Below, piece by piece: positions 33,902-45,100 of a DNA stretch of 64,000 nucleotides. The notes under the pieces are model-generated. The model was not told where the DNA came from. It saw only the letters and a list, made by a program, of their open reading frames with translations, and did not search any database. Numbering within the stretch: the stretch's first letter is position 1; each line of letters starts with the position of its first letter. The DNA is from Heligmosomoides polygyrus polygyrus (taxonomy: Eukaryota; Nematoda; Chromadorea; Rhabditida; Heligmosomidae). A program made the translations under genes and the position numbers. The stretch is from assembly GCA_947396885.1 (NCBI GenBank), contig OX377205.1, positions 67,800,969 to 67,864,968 on the forward strand. The letters run 5' to 3'.

Positions 33902-36900
33902 TTCTTCTTCTTCTTCAGCGTTTGTCCCGCATCGTCGCGGGGTCCGCTATTCTGGTGCCATGACGCCACCTTTCCCGATCCAGCGCTAGATCGGGGTGGA
34001 CACCAGCTACTTTCAAGCCCGTATGTAACGTATCAGCCCAGCGCTGCTTCGGGCGCCCTCTAGGCCGCTTTCCTATTACCTCGAATTTAAGGCCTATCTT
34101 GCGGACGCTGTCTTCTTCTCCACGCAGAACGTGGCCGTACCATCGTAAGCGAGCTTCGCGCATCTTGTCAGTTATCGGCGCGACACCGAACTTCTGCCGA
34201 ATAGCATCGTTTCGGATGCGGTCCAACATGGAGTTAAACTCCTGCCGTCCAGCGCAGCATCTTCGTCTCCATGACGCTGAGGCGCGTTTCAACTTCCTTG
34301 GTCGCTGGCCAACACTCAGCCCCGTACATTGCTACCGGCCGGACGACTGCTCTGTAGATCTTCGACTTAAAGCGCTCTGGTATCTTCTTGTCGCAGAGCA
34401 CGCCAGTCAACGAGCGCCACTTGGACCAAGCTGCACTCACGCGTGAATTCACTTCGACCATCAGTTTGCCGTCAGACGCGACTGCTGATCCCAGGTACTT
34501 AAAGACCGCAGTGCGTGGAAGCTCGATGCCGTTAACCTTGATGGAGCTGGACTCAGTAACGTCCGTCGTTAAATACTCGGTCTTCTTCACGTTCAATCTG
34601 AGTCCAAACCGCTCCAAGCGATCACACCAAGCTTGCAACTCTCGCTCGAGTTCTCCTTTATCTTCGCTAGCGAGCATCACGTCATCGACATAAAGCAACG
34701 TCCAAGGGACAGGCTTCTGAAGATCTTATGTGATGGCATCCATGACGACAACAAAGAGGAGTGGGGAAAGCGCAGAACCTTGGTGTACTCCGACAGAGAT
34801 GGGAAACTCCATGGAGGTCCCAGCTGCAGCTTGAACTCGACTCTTTGGACAAGAGTAGAGAATTCGCACCCACTCTATGAGCTCTTCAGGAACTCCATGT
34901 TGACGCAGGGCGTACCATATCACTTCACGCGGTACGCGGTCAAAGGCCTTCTCCAAGTCGAGAAAGGCGATATGCACTGGCTTCTGTTTCTCGCGATGCT
35001 TCTCTATCAGGAGGCGGACGGCATGTATGGCATCAACGGTGCCACAGCCAGCCACGAAGCCGCACTGATTGCTGGAAAGCTGGACGATGTCCCGAATTCG
35101 TCCGTCGACAACTCGCTCAAAGATCTTCATGCTGTGCGAAAGCAAGCGAATCGGACGGTAATTGGAGCAGTCTGCAGGACTGCCCTTCTTCTTCCAAATT
35201 GGAATCGTCGTACTTTGACGCCAACACTCAGGCACTTTCTTCTCCGCCACAACCTAATTAAAGAACTTCGCCAACCACTCAGCAGGGTACCAGTAGTTGG
35301 ACTTCCACAAATCAGCTGCCACGTCATCGGACCCAGTCGCTTTGCCTGGCCTCATCTTCTTCAAAGCCGTTTCAATCTCCTCCACGGTGATCTTCTGAAC
35401 GGGGCCGTGGGTTGGAGCCGTTGAAGGGATGGCTGGATGAGGGAACTCTACCGTAGAGACTTCCTCAAAGTAATCGCGCCATCGCTTCAATGCCTTCTTG
35501 CGGTCCGTAAGAAGATGGCCCTTCTCATCATTGATGCCGAAGAACTTCTCGATGTCCTCGGTCTGGTGATGGCGATTCATTGCAAGTCGGTACAGATACC
35601 GCTCGCCATCGCGTGACTCGAGCTTCTCGTTGACATCTCCATAATGAGTGGCTTTTGCGACAGCCACGGCCTTCTTTGCAGCTTTCCTCGCTTCTTGGTA
35701 CTTCCGCCAGTTATCGGCCGTCTTTTCGCCGAGAAACACGTGATAAAGCGACTTCTTCTTTCGCACTTTTGCTTTCACGTCATCTGTCCACAGCCATGCC
35801 TGCTTGTCGACCTTCCGTCGTCCAGGCTTCGTAATGCCGAGTTCCGACTGTGCAGCTTGACGAATCGCGTCGGTCGTTTTCTTCCAAGTTTCGTCGACAG
35901 TCGTGACTGTCGGTAACCGCACGCGAGAAATCACAGCTGCTTCCTTCTCTCTCATTCGCCACCACTTGATTCTTGCAGCACCGCATCGCTCGACCAGCTT
36001 CAGCCTCGGAGGGACAATCTTCAGAGTGCAGATAAGCGGTCGGTGCTGTGGGGCGACCGTCTCATACGGCACGATCTTCGCGTCTGTGACAAGACTCCGG
36101 TCACGATCCTTCACAAGCACAAAGTCTATCTGAGACTTGGAGCTCCCACTATAATATGAGATGAGGTGGGAGTCGCGTTTTCGGAAGACGGTGTTTACAA
36201 TGGTGAGACTATGCGATTCCGCATACTCAAGAATGCGCTCACCATCGGCGTTACGTGATCCGTATCCGAAACCACCATGACAGCTGTACCCGTCTTTCGT
36301 AGCACCTACGTGCCCATTAAGGTCACCAGCGACTATGATGACATCTTTCGACGGTACCTCTGCTGTCTTCTCATCCAGCAGGTTCCAAAACTCATCCTTG
36401 GCTTGATCGGAGCAGCCAGTCTGCGGAGCATACGCAGAGAAGAAGTGGTAGAGTCGCTCCTTAGCGGCGACAACGATCTTCATCAATCGATCGTCAAAGC
36501 GCTCAACGCTTACAATCGAGTCACGAAATCGTTCGGAGACGATTATTCCGACACCACTGGTGGTCCTGGGACTTCCACATAGAACGGCCTTGAAGCCACG
36601 TCCTATGTCCTTTGACTTGCGGCAGGACCACCTCGTCTCCTGCACCGCACAGAAATCAACTCTTCTACGCTCCAGTGCTTCAACCAACTCGCACGAGCGG
36701 CCCGTCAACGTACCCACATTCAGCGTTGCCACGCGGGTCCTGCTTACGTTACGGGACTTTCGGACTAGCTCAGTTGCCCCCGATGCCGTCCTCGCATCAG
36801 GGACCCTCGCATACTTCTCACACTCGCCGGGCTCTGCGAATGCGCGTCGGCTCCCGCGGACGCCGTAGCACTATCACGAAAAACTTGCAATGTCATGAAC

Positions 36901-37037
36901 CATGTGATGTGACATGGGTGTTCGTAGGCCGGCCTGTCACAAGGGCCTGTCGCCTGCAATCGAATGTCCGTGTTCGGCTTAGCTCGCAGAGCGGGCAGTT
37001 TCCAGTGGCACCACGTGGAGGAACGGACATCGCCACC
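33902..37037 (-). mobile_element. Full-length RTE-type LINE copy 2 with 14-bp target duplication
   Basis: Bounded by an exact 14-bp duplication, ATGCATTGTTCAAC, at 33888-33901 and 37038-37051. The 3' end, at the left on the map, is a short (GAA)n tail; about 300 bp of 5' UTR precedes the start codon at 36732. Its length of 3.1 kb is right for RTE elements. It sits inside the right arm of the palindromic element, so it is the youngest event in the nest. Confidence 0.97.
33917..36732 (-). pseudogene. RTE endonuclease-reverse transcriptase polyprotein, disabled
   Basis: The start codon at 36732 opens an apurinic-type endonuclease (A-T-L-N-V-G-T-L, Q-E-T-R-W, A-G-D-L-N-G-H-V-G, S-Q-I-D-F-V-L-V, Q-H-R-P-L-I) followed by a Lys-rich linker and the reverse transcriptase (YVDD near 34685). 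The function is target nicking and cDNA synthesis on the nicked DNA. Comparison with copy 1 shows three lesions: Lys to TAG at 35254-35256, Arg to TAA at 34726-34728, and a small insertion with frameshift near 34228. The polyprotein would be about 920-940 aa if intact. Copy 1 keeps the RT core open but lacks the N-terminus, so neither copy is autonomous. Confidence 0.93.
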
Positions 37038-37215
37038 ATGCATTGTTCAACTCTATTGATTTACATGTCAAAAGATAGAGCTCGGCCTGCTGAGCTCAAA
37101 TATATGTTTCTTTTCACAAGTGCTTGATTTTAAGGAAAGTTTTATAAAGAGCCGCTTTGGAACGCTCCAAAGCGGCTTTTTCGGGAATTGACCAAAAGAC
37201 ATGCGCGGTACTGTA

Positions 37216-38039
37216 CCCGTAAACCTATTATCCGCAAAACGTCTGGTTGGGACTTCGGCCCAAGCACTGAAACAAAACGCCTTGGGCACGACGATTCATT
37301 GACCCTTCGGTCCCATTAGAGGAGAAAAACTAATCTTGCTTATTAGAGTAATACAGAATAGAGTGATACTGTTATCTTGTTTTAAAAACTGTCTGAATCT
37401 CTTTGGGGTATTTTCTGCAAGCTAGAGTAATTCTCTCGAAGAAACTGTCGTGTGACTCCCACTCCAATTGGTCAAATTTGGGCGAAAACCGATAATGCGG
37501 TCGAAAAATCGATACCATCGATTAATATTGGTCTCCTCATCCGGCATAATCATAATCACATCCCGATTGGTCAAATCGGGGTGTAGAACGACAGCTCCTA
37601 TCGAAAATCGATGCCATCGATCAATAGTGGTTGTGCGAATCCTTCCACTCATTCGTCCAACCTGGTCATTTCCCGCTAATTTTGGTTCGCTTCCATCCAT
37701 TGCACATGATGAGCATGCCAAACATAGTTTCAATGCGGTAAAATATCGTGTACATAGAAGACGAATATCTAGCACATCCTTAAAACGAAGTGATTCGTAT
37801 GAAGGCTTATTCCTTTCTCCTCCAACCGGCACGTTTTTCTCAGACAATACGTTATACTAGAAGGAATTCTGGTGACCACAAATAGAAATCAGCAAGGCAG
37901 TGTTCTGGACTTCAGAACGCGCTATGAGCAGGTTGATAGTTTGGCCTAACTATGCCATTGAAAACTAAGAGAAGGCACTGACCTAGCACTGCAAAGGTTA
38001 TATTCAACAAAGTAATCATAACGGTGCCAGATTTTGTTG
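37216..38039. other. Right flank inside the hAT-like element, non-coding
   Basis: No gene. The region holds two diverged copies of a segment with TCGAAAAATCGAT(A/G)CCATCGAT-type wording at about 37500-37515 and 37598-37620. Confidence 0.4.
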
Positions 38040-38141
38040 TTCGTTATCCGGCCAAAAACCACCGGATAACGAACAATAAAACGGATAGGCCAAACCCGCC
38101 GGAAACCGGATAACGGATAACGGTTAATCCGCTCATCCCTG

Positions 38142-38310
38142 ATAGTGCTGATCGGTTCCACGAGGTGCAGATGTTGCGTTCGATCAAACGGCCGGTGGTG
38201 TAAAGGCGTAGAGCATTCCCGCCCGATCAGAGGGAGGTGCGGGTTCGATTCCCGCCTGGCGCTAGAAGTTTTGATTGCAACAAAATATCGTTGTGACAGT
38301 TTTCTATTGC
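38142..38310 (+). repeat. tRNA-like dispersed repeat copy 1, right half
   Basis: Contains a tRNA-like block at about 38190-38263: an A-box-like GTGGTGTAAAGGCGTAGAG, a T arm GCGGG-TTCGATT-CCCGC with a perfect five-pair stem and B box, and a 3' CCTGGCGC half acceptor. The 5' acceptor half and anticodon arm pair poorly. The same block with ~100 bp of flank on each side recurs at 50.1-50.3 kb, so this is a dispersed repeat and not a tRNA gene. Confidence 0.75.
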
Positions 38311-38706
38311 ATTGCATTTGTTTCTCCTTTTGAACCTGTCCGGTTCCAAACTGGAGCCCTTACAATGTCAGTGAAATGGGTAGTTAAGCGAAGAGAAAAG
38401 TCGGATTCGAGAAGCCTGTGCACAGGACGATATTGTCTAACACTGTACCACATTAGAACACATCATCAGAAATAAACTCTAAAGGGAAGTAGGAATGAGC
38501 TACATATAAAAGGGGAACATTAGAGTAGTCACATCTTTATAACCCATGCCACATAAATTCGGTCACCAGTTGGTTGTTGATCAAAGATCACATTTACGAA
38601 AATTTACGATTTACGACCCAAAATGTCGTAAATCGTAAATCGTAAAAAATTTGCCAGAAATCGCCGCAAATCGTAAATCGTAATTACGCACACCCCTGGC
38701 GAACAG

Positions 38707-39192
38707 GCGACAGCAGCGACAAGAGCGATGGGAGCGACAGCGCCAGCTCCTGAGTACGAACAGATTTCGACGACGGTCGCCCGGTATTAATCGATTTGCA
38801 TGTTTTGCACGGACGACGAGTCGCTCTCGTCGCGAAGTATGAGCACGTCCTTACGCCGAATTTGCACAGGAGCGCAAGAGCTTCGTAGCTAACATCGAGG
38901 AGATGATGGTGCATAACAGAGCTAAGCAATTAGCTATTGCAGTTGGTCTAGGATTGCACCCTCTAGAATATAGAAGTCAGATGTGCATTCTGACAAGTAC
39001 AAGTGTGAGTACAAAAGCAAGAGCATTTATGCCGAGGTCGGATGTCGGACATGGCAATGGCAAAGCGACAACGTCAACAAATGCAACAAGCGCGAAAGAC
39101 AAAAATAAATAAATAAATTAGAATCTAGGTACTTTGCTATATGAAAATCTATCCAGAATACACGTAATTTTCCTTCGAGCGCGAAGAATCGT
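38707..39192. other. Spacer downstream of exoc-8
   Basis: A minus-strand open frame (38684-38929) has no recognised motif. AT-rich 3' flank with (AATA)n near 39105-39117. No supported gene. Confidence 0.35.
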
Positions 39193-42100
39193 CTAGATGT
39201 GAGCCACTTCCTCCTCGTCCTCCGCAGCCTCCTCTTCGCTGTCTTTGGCATACGGGACTAGTTTCGGATAGTTCTCAGTCAAAAGATGGGTAAGAACAAA
39301 ATTCTGCTCATCGTCGCCGCATAAAGTAGATTCGCACAGCGGCAGCACCTGCAAGACAAGGAATTTGCAAGTAGACCTCGCGACTTGCGCAAGAGAACGG
39401 CCTCACCTGAGTAAGTACAAAGGTTGCAGTGTACGCATACACTGTACTGTCACAGATCGAAGAAGACAAATGCCGAAGATATTCGTTCCAGAGCTCGTGC
39501 GTGCAGCGGTCACACGAAGAGCGTGCCGGTGACCTAAACTCTACACGCTTAAGTGACTTTTGCCTCGAAACTTGACAATCATATGAAAGACCCTCCCATC
39601 TCAAGACAACTAAATGAATCGTCAGGCTTCGCTGCTGATAATAAGTTTCTGAGGGGAGGGCGAAGGTCACATTGTACTCGATGGCTGTCCTTCTAGAGTT
39701 GTGGCTTGCGGTTCAGTATCAGAATGCAGCACACCACAGGCTTGACTTCAAACCACTCGAAGCTGCTCGATCAATCTCGATCTTTTTTCATCTTCCATTA
39801 ATTGAAAATCCCAAAATCGAGAACGCCGAAGAAATCTTCTATTTCAATATTATTTGAGGTCGAGTCGATGTACTGTCCGAACTCTGCTAAAATGTTCGAA
39901 TTCTTCTGCAATGCAGTAACTGCCTTAACAAATTTCCTGGCACGAGCCGAAACCGCGTTTCGAAAATCATGTATCTGATACATTCTCGAACAAAGTTGTC
40001 CATTCGTTCGACTGTTGCAAAATTCAAATTTTTTTAAATTACTCGTACGCCTGTATAGTAAGTACATTAGTATTATACATATGAGGGATGAACGAAAAAG
40101 AAAAGCGTTCCGTTTTGGAACCCGCCACGCGCTATACATATAGAGGATATCGCGGAGCCAATTTGAATGCGTGCTTAGCCTACAAAGAGTTTCGGTGACC
40201 AACCAATGGGCAAGGCAATGTCGCATTTTCACGGTAAGATCTGCTAACAGTTCACCGGCCTCGGAGGTATGGAAAGCTTGGATGGCTTTAGGAGAACTCA
40301 GACCTTCGATCAGTTTGGGGTGCACGCAACAGTCGGCACCCCCTCCGCCTGTAATCTGCTACCTAAGAACTCCTACTGCGTACAACACAATATGACATAT
40401 GCGGCACATTTAGAGGGAGAGCAGATGTTAGGGATCTTGTAGATCTGATGAAACTTCCAAGTTCCTGTAGCTCCATTTCTACAAGACGAATAGCATACTG
40501 TTAGTTCCAGCGAACTGCAGAGAACTAACAGCGCCCTATTAACCTTGAGAAACGGCAGACATGTTTTTAAAAGATTTTCCAATTCGATTTGAGAAATTAC
40601 TGGTCTAAAATGGAACTATACGTTTAGACCTATACAGCGTAGCTCGATAAAAATTGCTGCCTCGCGAACTCACCGTCTAAGAGGACCCAAATCTCTCGCC
40701 AGTGAATGAGCAACACGCGCGAAATGTACCGCATGCGGCGACAGAAGAACGGCAGCGCGACTGTCACCAGCTACGGTCCAGTCGATATTCAGGCCAACAT
40801 CGGACAGCTCCTCAACGAGTCGAGTAAGAGCGGATTCTGATTCCAAGGCGTACGGTCGCCACCGCTCCTCCTGGATTAAGAGTCGATTGACTGGAAGCAA
40901 CGGATCTAGAAGCGTATCCTGACCGTACCGCCATTCGCAGCTTAACTCCGTGCATGATGTTTCCGAAGTTCGTCTCGATAGCAGATTCCAGTGCCGGTCC
41001 CAATAGGCGATGAACCTGTTATAAATGCGTCTACTGAGCAGATTAATCTTTGGGAAAGCAACTGCTGAAACTGTGATACAAACCTCAAACGTAAGCTGGA
41101 TGCCCATTGTGGTCAATTCCTCCATAGTTTTCATCAAAATTCCCCAGGTGAACGCTAGAACCGTCATCGCAGGAGCAACCTCTGCAACCAACTTACTAAA
41201 GAAATAGAAAGTGAGATCGTGATAAAATCAATTTTCGCTGTGCAAAGCGAAACTGTAACGAAGACTGCAAGAAACTCACCAATGACGTGTCGACGCACCA
41301 ACGACAGCAAAACGCTGAGCTCTCCCGAGCACCATTGCAGCACCTGAACTTGCCTAGATACTGTTAGATGCCAACAACGAACAAGCCAAATGGATGTGGT
41401 AATAATAGTAATTGACGAATAGAAAAGGTATGTGCAGAATATGAAAGCCATTCAATCGAATGCACCTTTTTGTCAACAAAAGCAGCCATTTGTTTACAAC
41501 ACAAAGTAAAAGAAGCAGCAAGAAACGTTCATCTTGACGAGCTACTCTGCTGACAACGCACCTGACAGTAGTACTGTGGCTGGGAGTGAAGCTCGCTAGC
41601 CACATCAGTTACTGCTGCAGCGAACAACGTGCACAACTGACGCACGTACGAGAGCGGCTCTTCGGAGACTGCGATGTCCTTGACGGCGGCGCGTTGCAGA
41701 GCACTGCGGCGACGAAGGTACAGGTCCATTGCATAGGTTCCTGAAAATGAAACCCTTGAGCGAGCGAATACATTGGTGCAGTCAAAAATGCGAATACCTC
41801 TGCCGAGCTGGGATAGAAGCGTCCTAGCTTTCTTCATTGCACGAGGTCCACCATGAACGGCTCCGGGCCGACGCACATCGTCGCTCAGTAGTTGCACAAT
41901 CTAGAACAGTGTCACTTCATTCCAGCGGCACTGTAGTTTCGAACATCCTTGATATTTTGGATCTAGCTTGGCTCGAATGGGGCCAACTTGAAATCAATGA
42001 TAACGGATATCAATTTCTGACCATGAACGCAGCCTGGCATGCTATCTACTGCACCCTTTCTCCTTGATGCTGGTTAACAGCGACATGTTTTCCCGTTACT

Positions 42101-45100
42101 CACAAGTGTTTGACGACTGAATGCTGTTATATAACGTACTGGAGAGCACAATCCCCTCTCATTAAGTCCTGTGAAACAACGACAACTTGTCTCATCATCC
42201 TCCCACGGAAAATGTGTTTGCCAAACTAATTGGTCGAGATTCCAACGGAAGAAGACAAAGGTCAGGTCGAGCAAAATCATTGTAACATATTTAACACGAA
42301 TGAATTGATTAGTAGCATGGTTTGTGGGAAGAATAGTAAACTCTATGTCTAACCGCAGCTTTAGCAGGAGAAAGCAGCCACACCTAGTAGAATCTAGCGA
42401 AACAAAGCTCAAAATCATCTTGGTAATCTGGCTAGTCTGTCCCATGGCTGTGAGAGAGACTTTGGCTTTTTTGTCCGATTGTTTGATACTGCCGCTGCCA
42501 CAAAAGGTAGCATAGTAGTTGAGCGAAGTGTCGAATTCTTCGATCTAGATGAAACAAAGTGGACTCCTTACTAAAATGCGAAGGGCAGACTCATACAGAA
42601 AAATAACTTATAAGTCTGCAACCCGCGAGAAACCTTTCTCGAAGAACCAGTGAAATAGCTTCGCTAAGGCAAAATCAAGAGTTTCTAACATAGCTTGCCG
42701 AATATCTAGTCTTAAAGACAAAAATTACGGTGTGAGGGCATCCCCCCCCTAAGCTTAAATGCGTCCCATGGATATGACAGAAAGATGGAAGGAGTTGGCA
42801 AGATAGAGAAAATTCCGATGTCGATTTTCTATTTAATCTCAATAAATTTCAAAATGATAAATAAATGTGTCGTTATTGGCATGTTTAGCACAGTATAACC
42901 ACTTAAGATTATGCCAGGTAGTAAGAACACCAACAGATAACGCTGTGTACGTATTTTTGGGCAACCCTTGACAAGAAGTTGCCTACTATTATAATACCGT
43001 CTGACGTAACCTTCAATCAATCCGTAAAGGACAAACGAGGATAAATGACGGCGCTAATCATTCTGCTTAGGTGCGCGCCACGCATTCTACTTCTGTGAGT
43101 TATCGTGGAAGCAAACTGAATGCCTATTGACTGATACAATGACTTCAGGAGACCAGCCGATGAACTAGTCAGTGTTTCGTGCTTTCCAATCAAGTCTGGT
43201 AGGAATTCATCGACCCCGGAGGGATGGAAGGCTTGGAGGGACTGAGAGGGGGGGGGGTGGAGGAGAGGAAACCTGAACCAAGAACATAGAATCGCGTATC
43301 AGTGTGGAATCGCGTGTCAAATCAGTCGGGGCTTCTTATGACTGCATCATCCTTCAATGCATAATACATAATTTGAAACACTATAGTTAGACCTGCCTGG
43401 TTTTCTCGAATTTTTAGCTGGGCATCTATGCCTGGATCTTTCGATGAGCACTGCTTCCATTCGTGAATAAGCTCCACTGCTTGATCGAGGTCCCTGAAAA
43501 AAGGCTAGAATACTCACTCATCCACGATGGCCGTCTCCATTTTTAGGAGCATGTAAGGAAATGAACACTGCTGACAGCACGCTTGGCGGCTTATCGCAAT
43601 GCCGATAATCTAAACGACTAAAACGGTGCAATACCGGTGTAGTCTACTCATCATGTAGACTACGACATGCTTCGATGAAGTGCATTTCAACCATGATCAA
43701 TACTGGAAAAGAAGCGTTGAAAAAAGGGGTCACCTGTGTGCTATGCAGTCGTCGAGTTCAGCCGGCAGCTCTTGAAGCCACGCTATCTCCTCCTGGTCTG
43801 GAGCAAAAGAAATGAATATCAAAGACTATAAGCATTGGAATTTTGAAAAAGGATAAAACTCACTGACTTCCACCTCTTCACTCTCTTGGAGTGAACTCGA
43901 TTTGGATGGGGTTGTCGGTTGAGCACGTTTCGCACGATCCTAAATACAGCTGTAAACGAAGAGAAGGGGAACGAACGCGAGTCATTTAGGAATCAAACCC
44001 AACTTACCTGAACGCTCATTCGTTTCCCTCGAATCGTAGACTGCCGAACAAGAATGCCTTCATGGAGGATATCCCTCTTTGCTCTCTCGAACTCGTCTAG
44101 CCACATCTTCTTAACTCGCGCACTGTCACATCGATAATATCTGTTAATTGGTAACATTAGTGCAGTTGTCGGCTTCCCCACAGCATTTTCTAAAACCGCA
44201 GCTTCTACATTACTAACACCTTTCCACGGCATCTCACCCTTCGTCACATTCACGAAGGCATTCTCATTATTAAGGCTACGGTTTTACTGCTCACGAAAAC
44301 TCAAAATACACAGCAAATCACCCGAGTTCCTGCAATAAATGGCTGAACAACGATGTTAACCCTGACCAGACAGACGACCTGACGGTCTTTATGCAGGATG
44401 ACGAAGAATACCGTTGGAACAGCTTACATTGTTATTTGATAAAACAAACTGGCGCCTCACTTACTACACCTTAGATTGAAAAGTTGGCTATTTCAGGCTT
44501 AGCACATAGACAAGCCAGGGTAGCATCTTCCTTCTATTTTATTACAATAGCAGATCTAGTAACGTGCTTCCAGACTTGGTGAATTAGCCAGCGTATCGCG
44601 AATTCACCGAGCAAGGTTGAAAGAGTACTAATCGTTCAGAAAATTATGCTCCACAAGGCCTATGAAATAATATACTGCTGATTTCCACCGATGCTCATTT
44701 CATTTGTTTAAAGGAGGAGCAAGTGATAAAACGTGTAAAAAACAACACTACACTTGCCTTTGCTCAGGAAACACAAGAAGTTTCAGCAACTGATCTGCTA
44801 CGGCAGGTCCACTTTCCCTATCTTTCACATTGACAACAGCCAGATTATTCAACGAGAATGTCGACTCCAAACTGCAACAGTGAAGCACTACACTCAAAAT
44901 AATGAAGGAGTATGAAAATTTGAGAATAACACGGACTTTTGAATAGAGCACTTACAAGATTAGCTCACAGCGACTGCTAGATTTCGTATCCCTTCACGAT
45001 TGAAGCCATTCTTGGCTTCTTGAAGTTCGTGTAAGCACCTAACCCAGTCACTCGGTTCTCTTTTACTTTTATTGAGGAACGAAGCAACCAAACATTTTTT

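Larger units (their letters stand above)
33580..37215. mobile_element. Palindromic (foldback) element, ~490 bp, split by an RTE insertion
   Basis: Left end TACAGTACCGCGCATGTC (33580) and its complement at 37197-37215. With the RTE removed, 33580-33901 plus 37052-37215 forms one nearly perfect palindrome centred near 33825, so the whole unit can fold into a ~240-bp hairpin. Each arm contains its own small hairpin (CCGCTTTGG/CCAAAGCGG). No coding capacity. Confidence 0.95.
33176..38141. mobile_element. hAT-like element with GGATAAC subterminal repeats
   Basis: Termini CAGGGATGAGCGGAT (33176) and ATCCGCTCATCCCTG (ending 38141) are inverted repeats. Subterminal arrays of GGATAACGGATAACGG are present at 33210-33240 and 38040-38125. 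The flanks GTGAGTGC and ATAGTGCT share AGTGC, a degenerate target duplication. Alignment to the uninterrupted repeat at 50.1-50.3 kb shows that the insertion point lies inside that repeat's GTGAGTGCT sequence. No transposase frame is present; the interior holds a SINE-like fragment, the palindrome and the RTE. Confidence 0.85.
30782..38698. mobile_element. hAT-like element with CGTAAATCG subterminal repeats (outer shell of nest)
   Basis: The termini CAGGGGTGTGCGTAA (30782) and TTACGCACACCCCTG (ending 38698) are perfect inverted repeats of the hAT type, and the flanks are an exact 8-bp duplication, GCGAACAG, at 30774-30781 and 38699-38706. Inside both ends lie arrays of CGTAAATCGTAA words (30800-30880 and 38590-38690), probable transposase binding sites. 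No transposase frame is visible. About 5 kb of its 7.9 kb is later insertions (from 33176 to 38141). The remaining body, about 30.9-33.1 kb, is AT-rich and anonymous. Confidence 0.93.

Noticed and set aside
33721..33989. Two open frames on opposite strands with the same peptide
   Set aside because: They are the two arms of the palindromic element reading identical sequence, not genes.
38190..38263. Apparent tRNA gene (good T arm and B box)
   Set aside because: The anticodon arm and 5' acceptor half do not pair properly, and the same block with extended flanks recurs at 50.1-50.3 kb, so it is part of a dispersed repeat.
40020..40325. Extending the exoc-8 3' exon upstream to 40325 as one open frame
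   Set aside because: The added segment matches the family 2 SINE-like repeat, and a CAG acceptor at 40012-40014 gives a frame that continues the exocyst protein.
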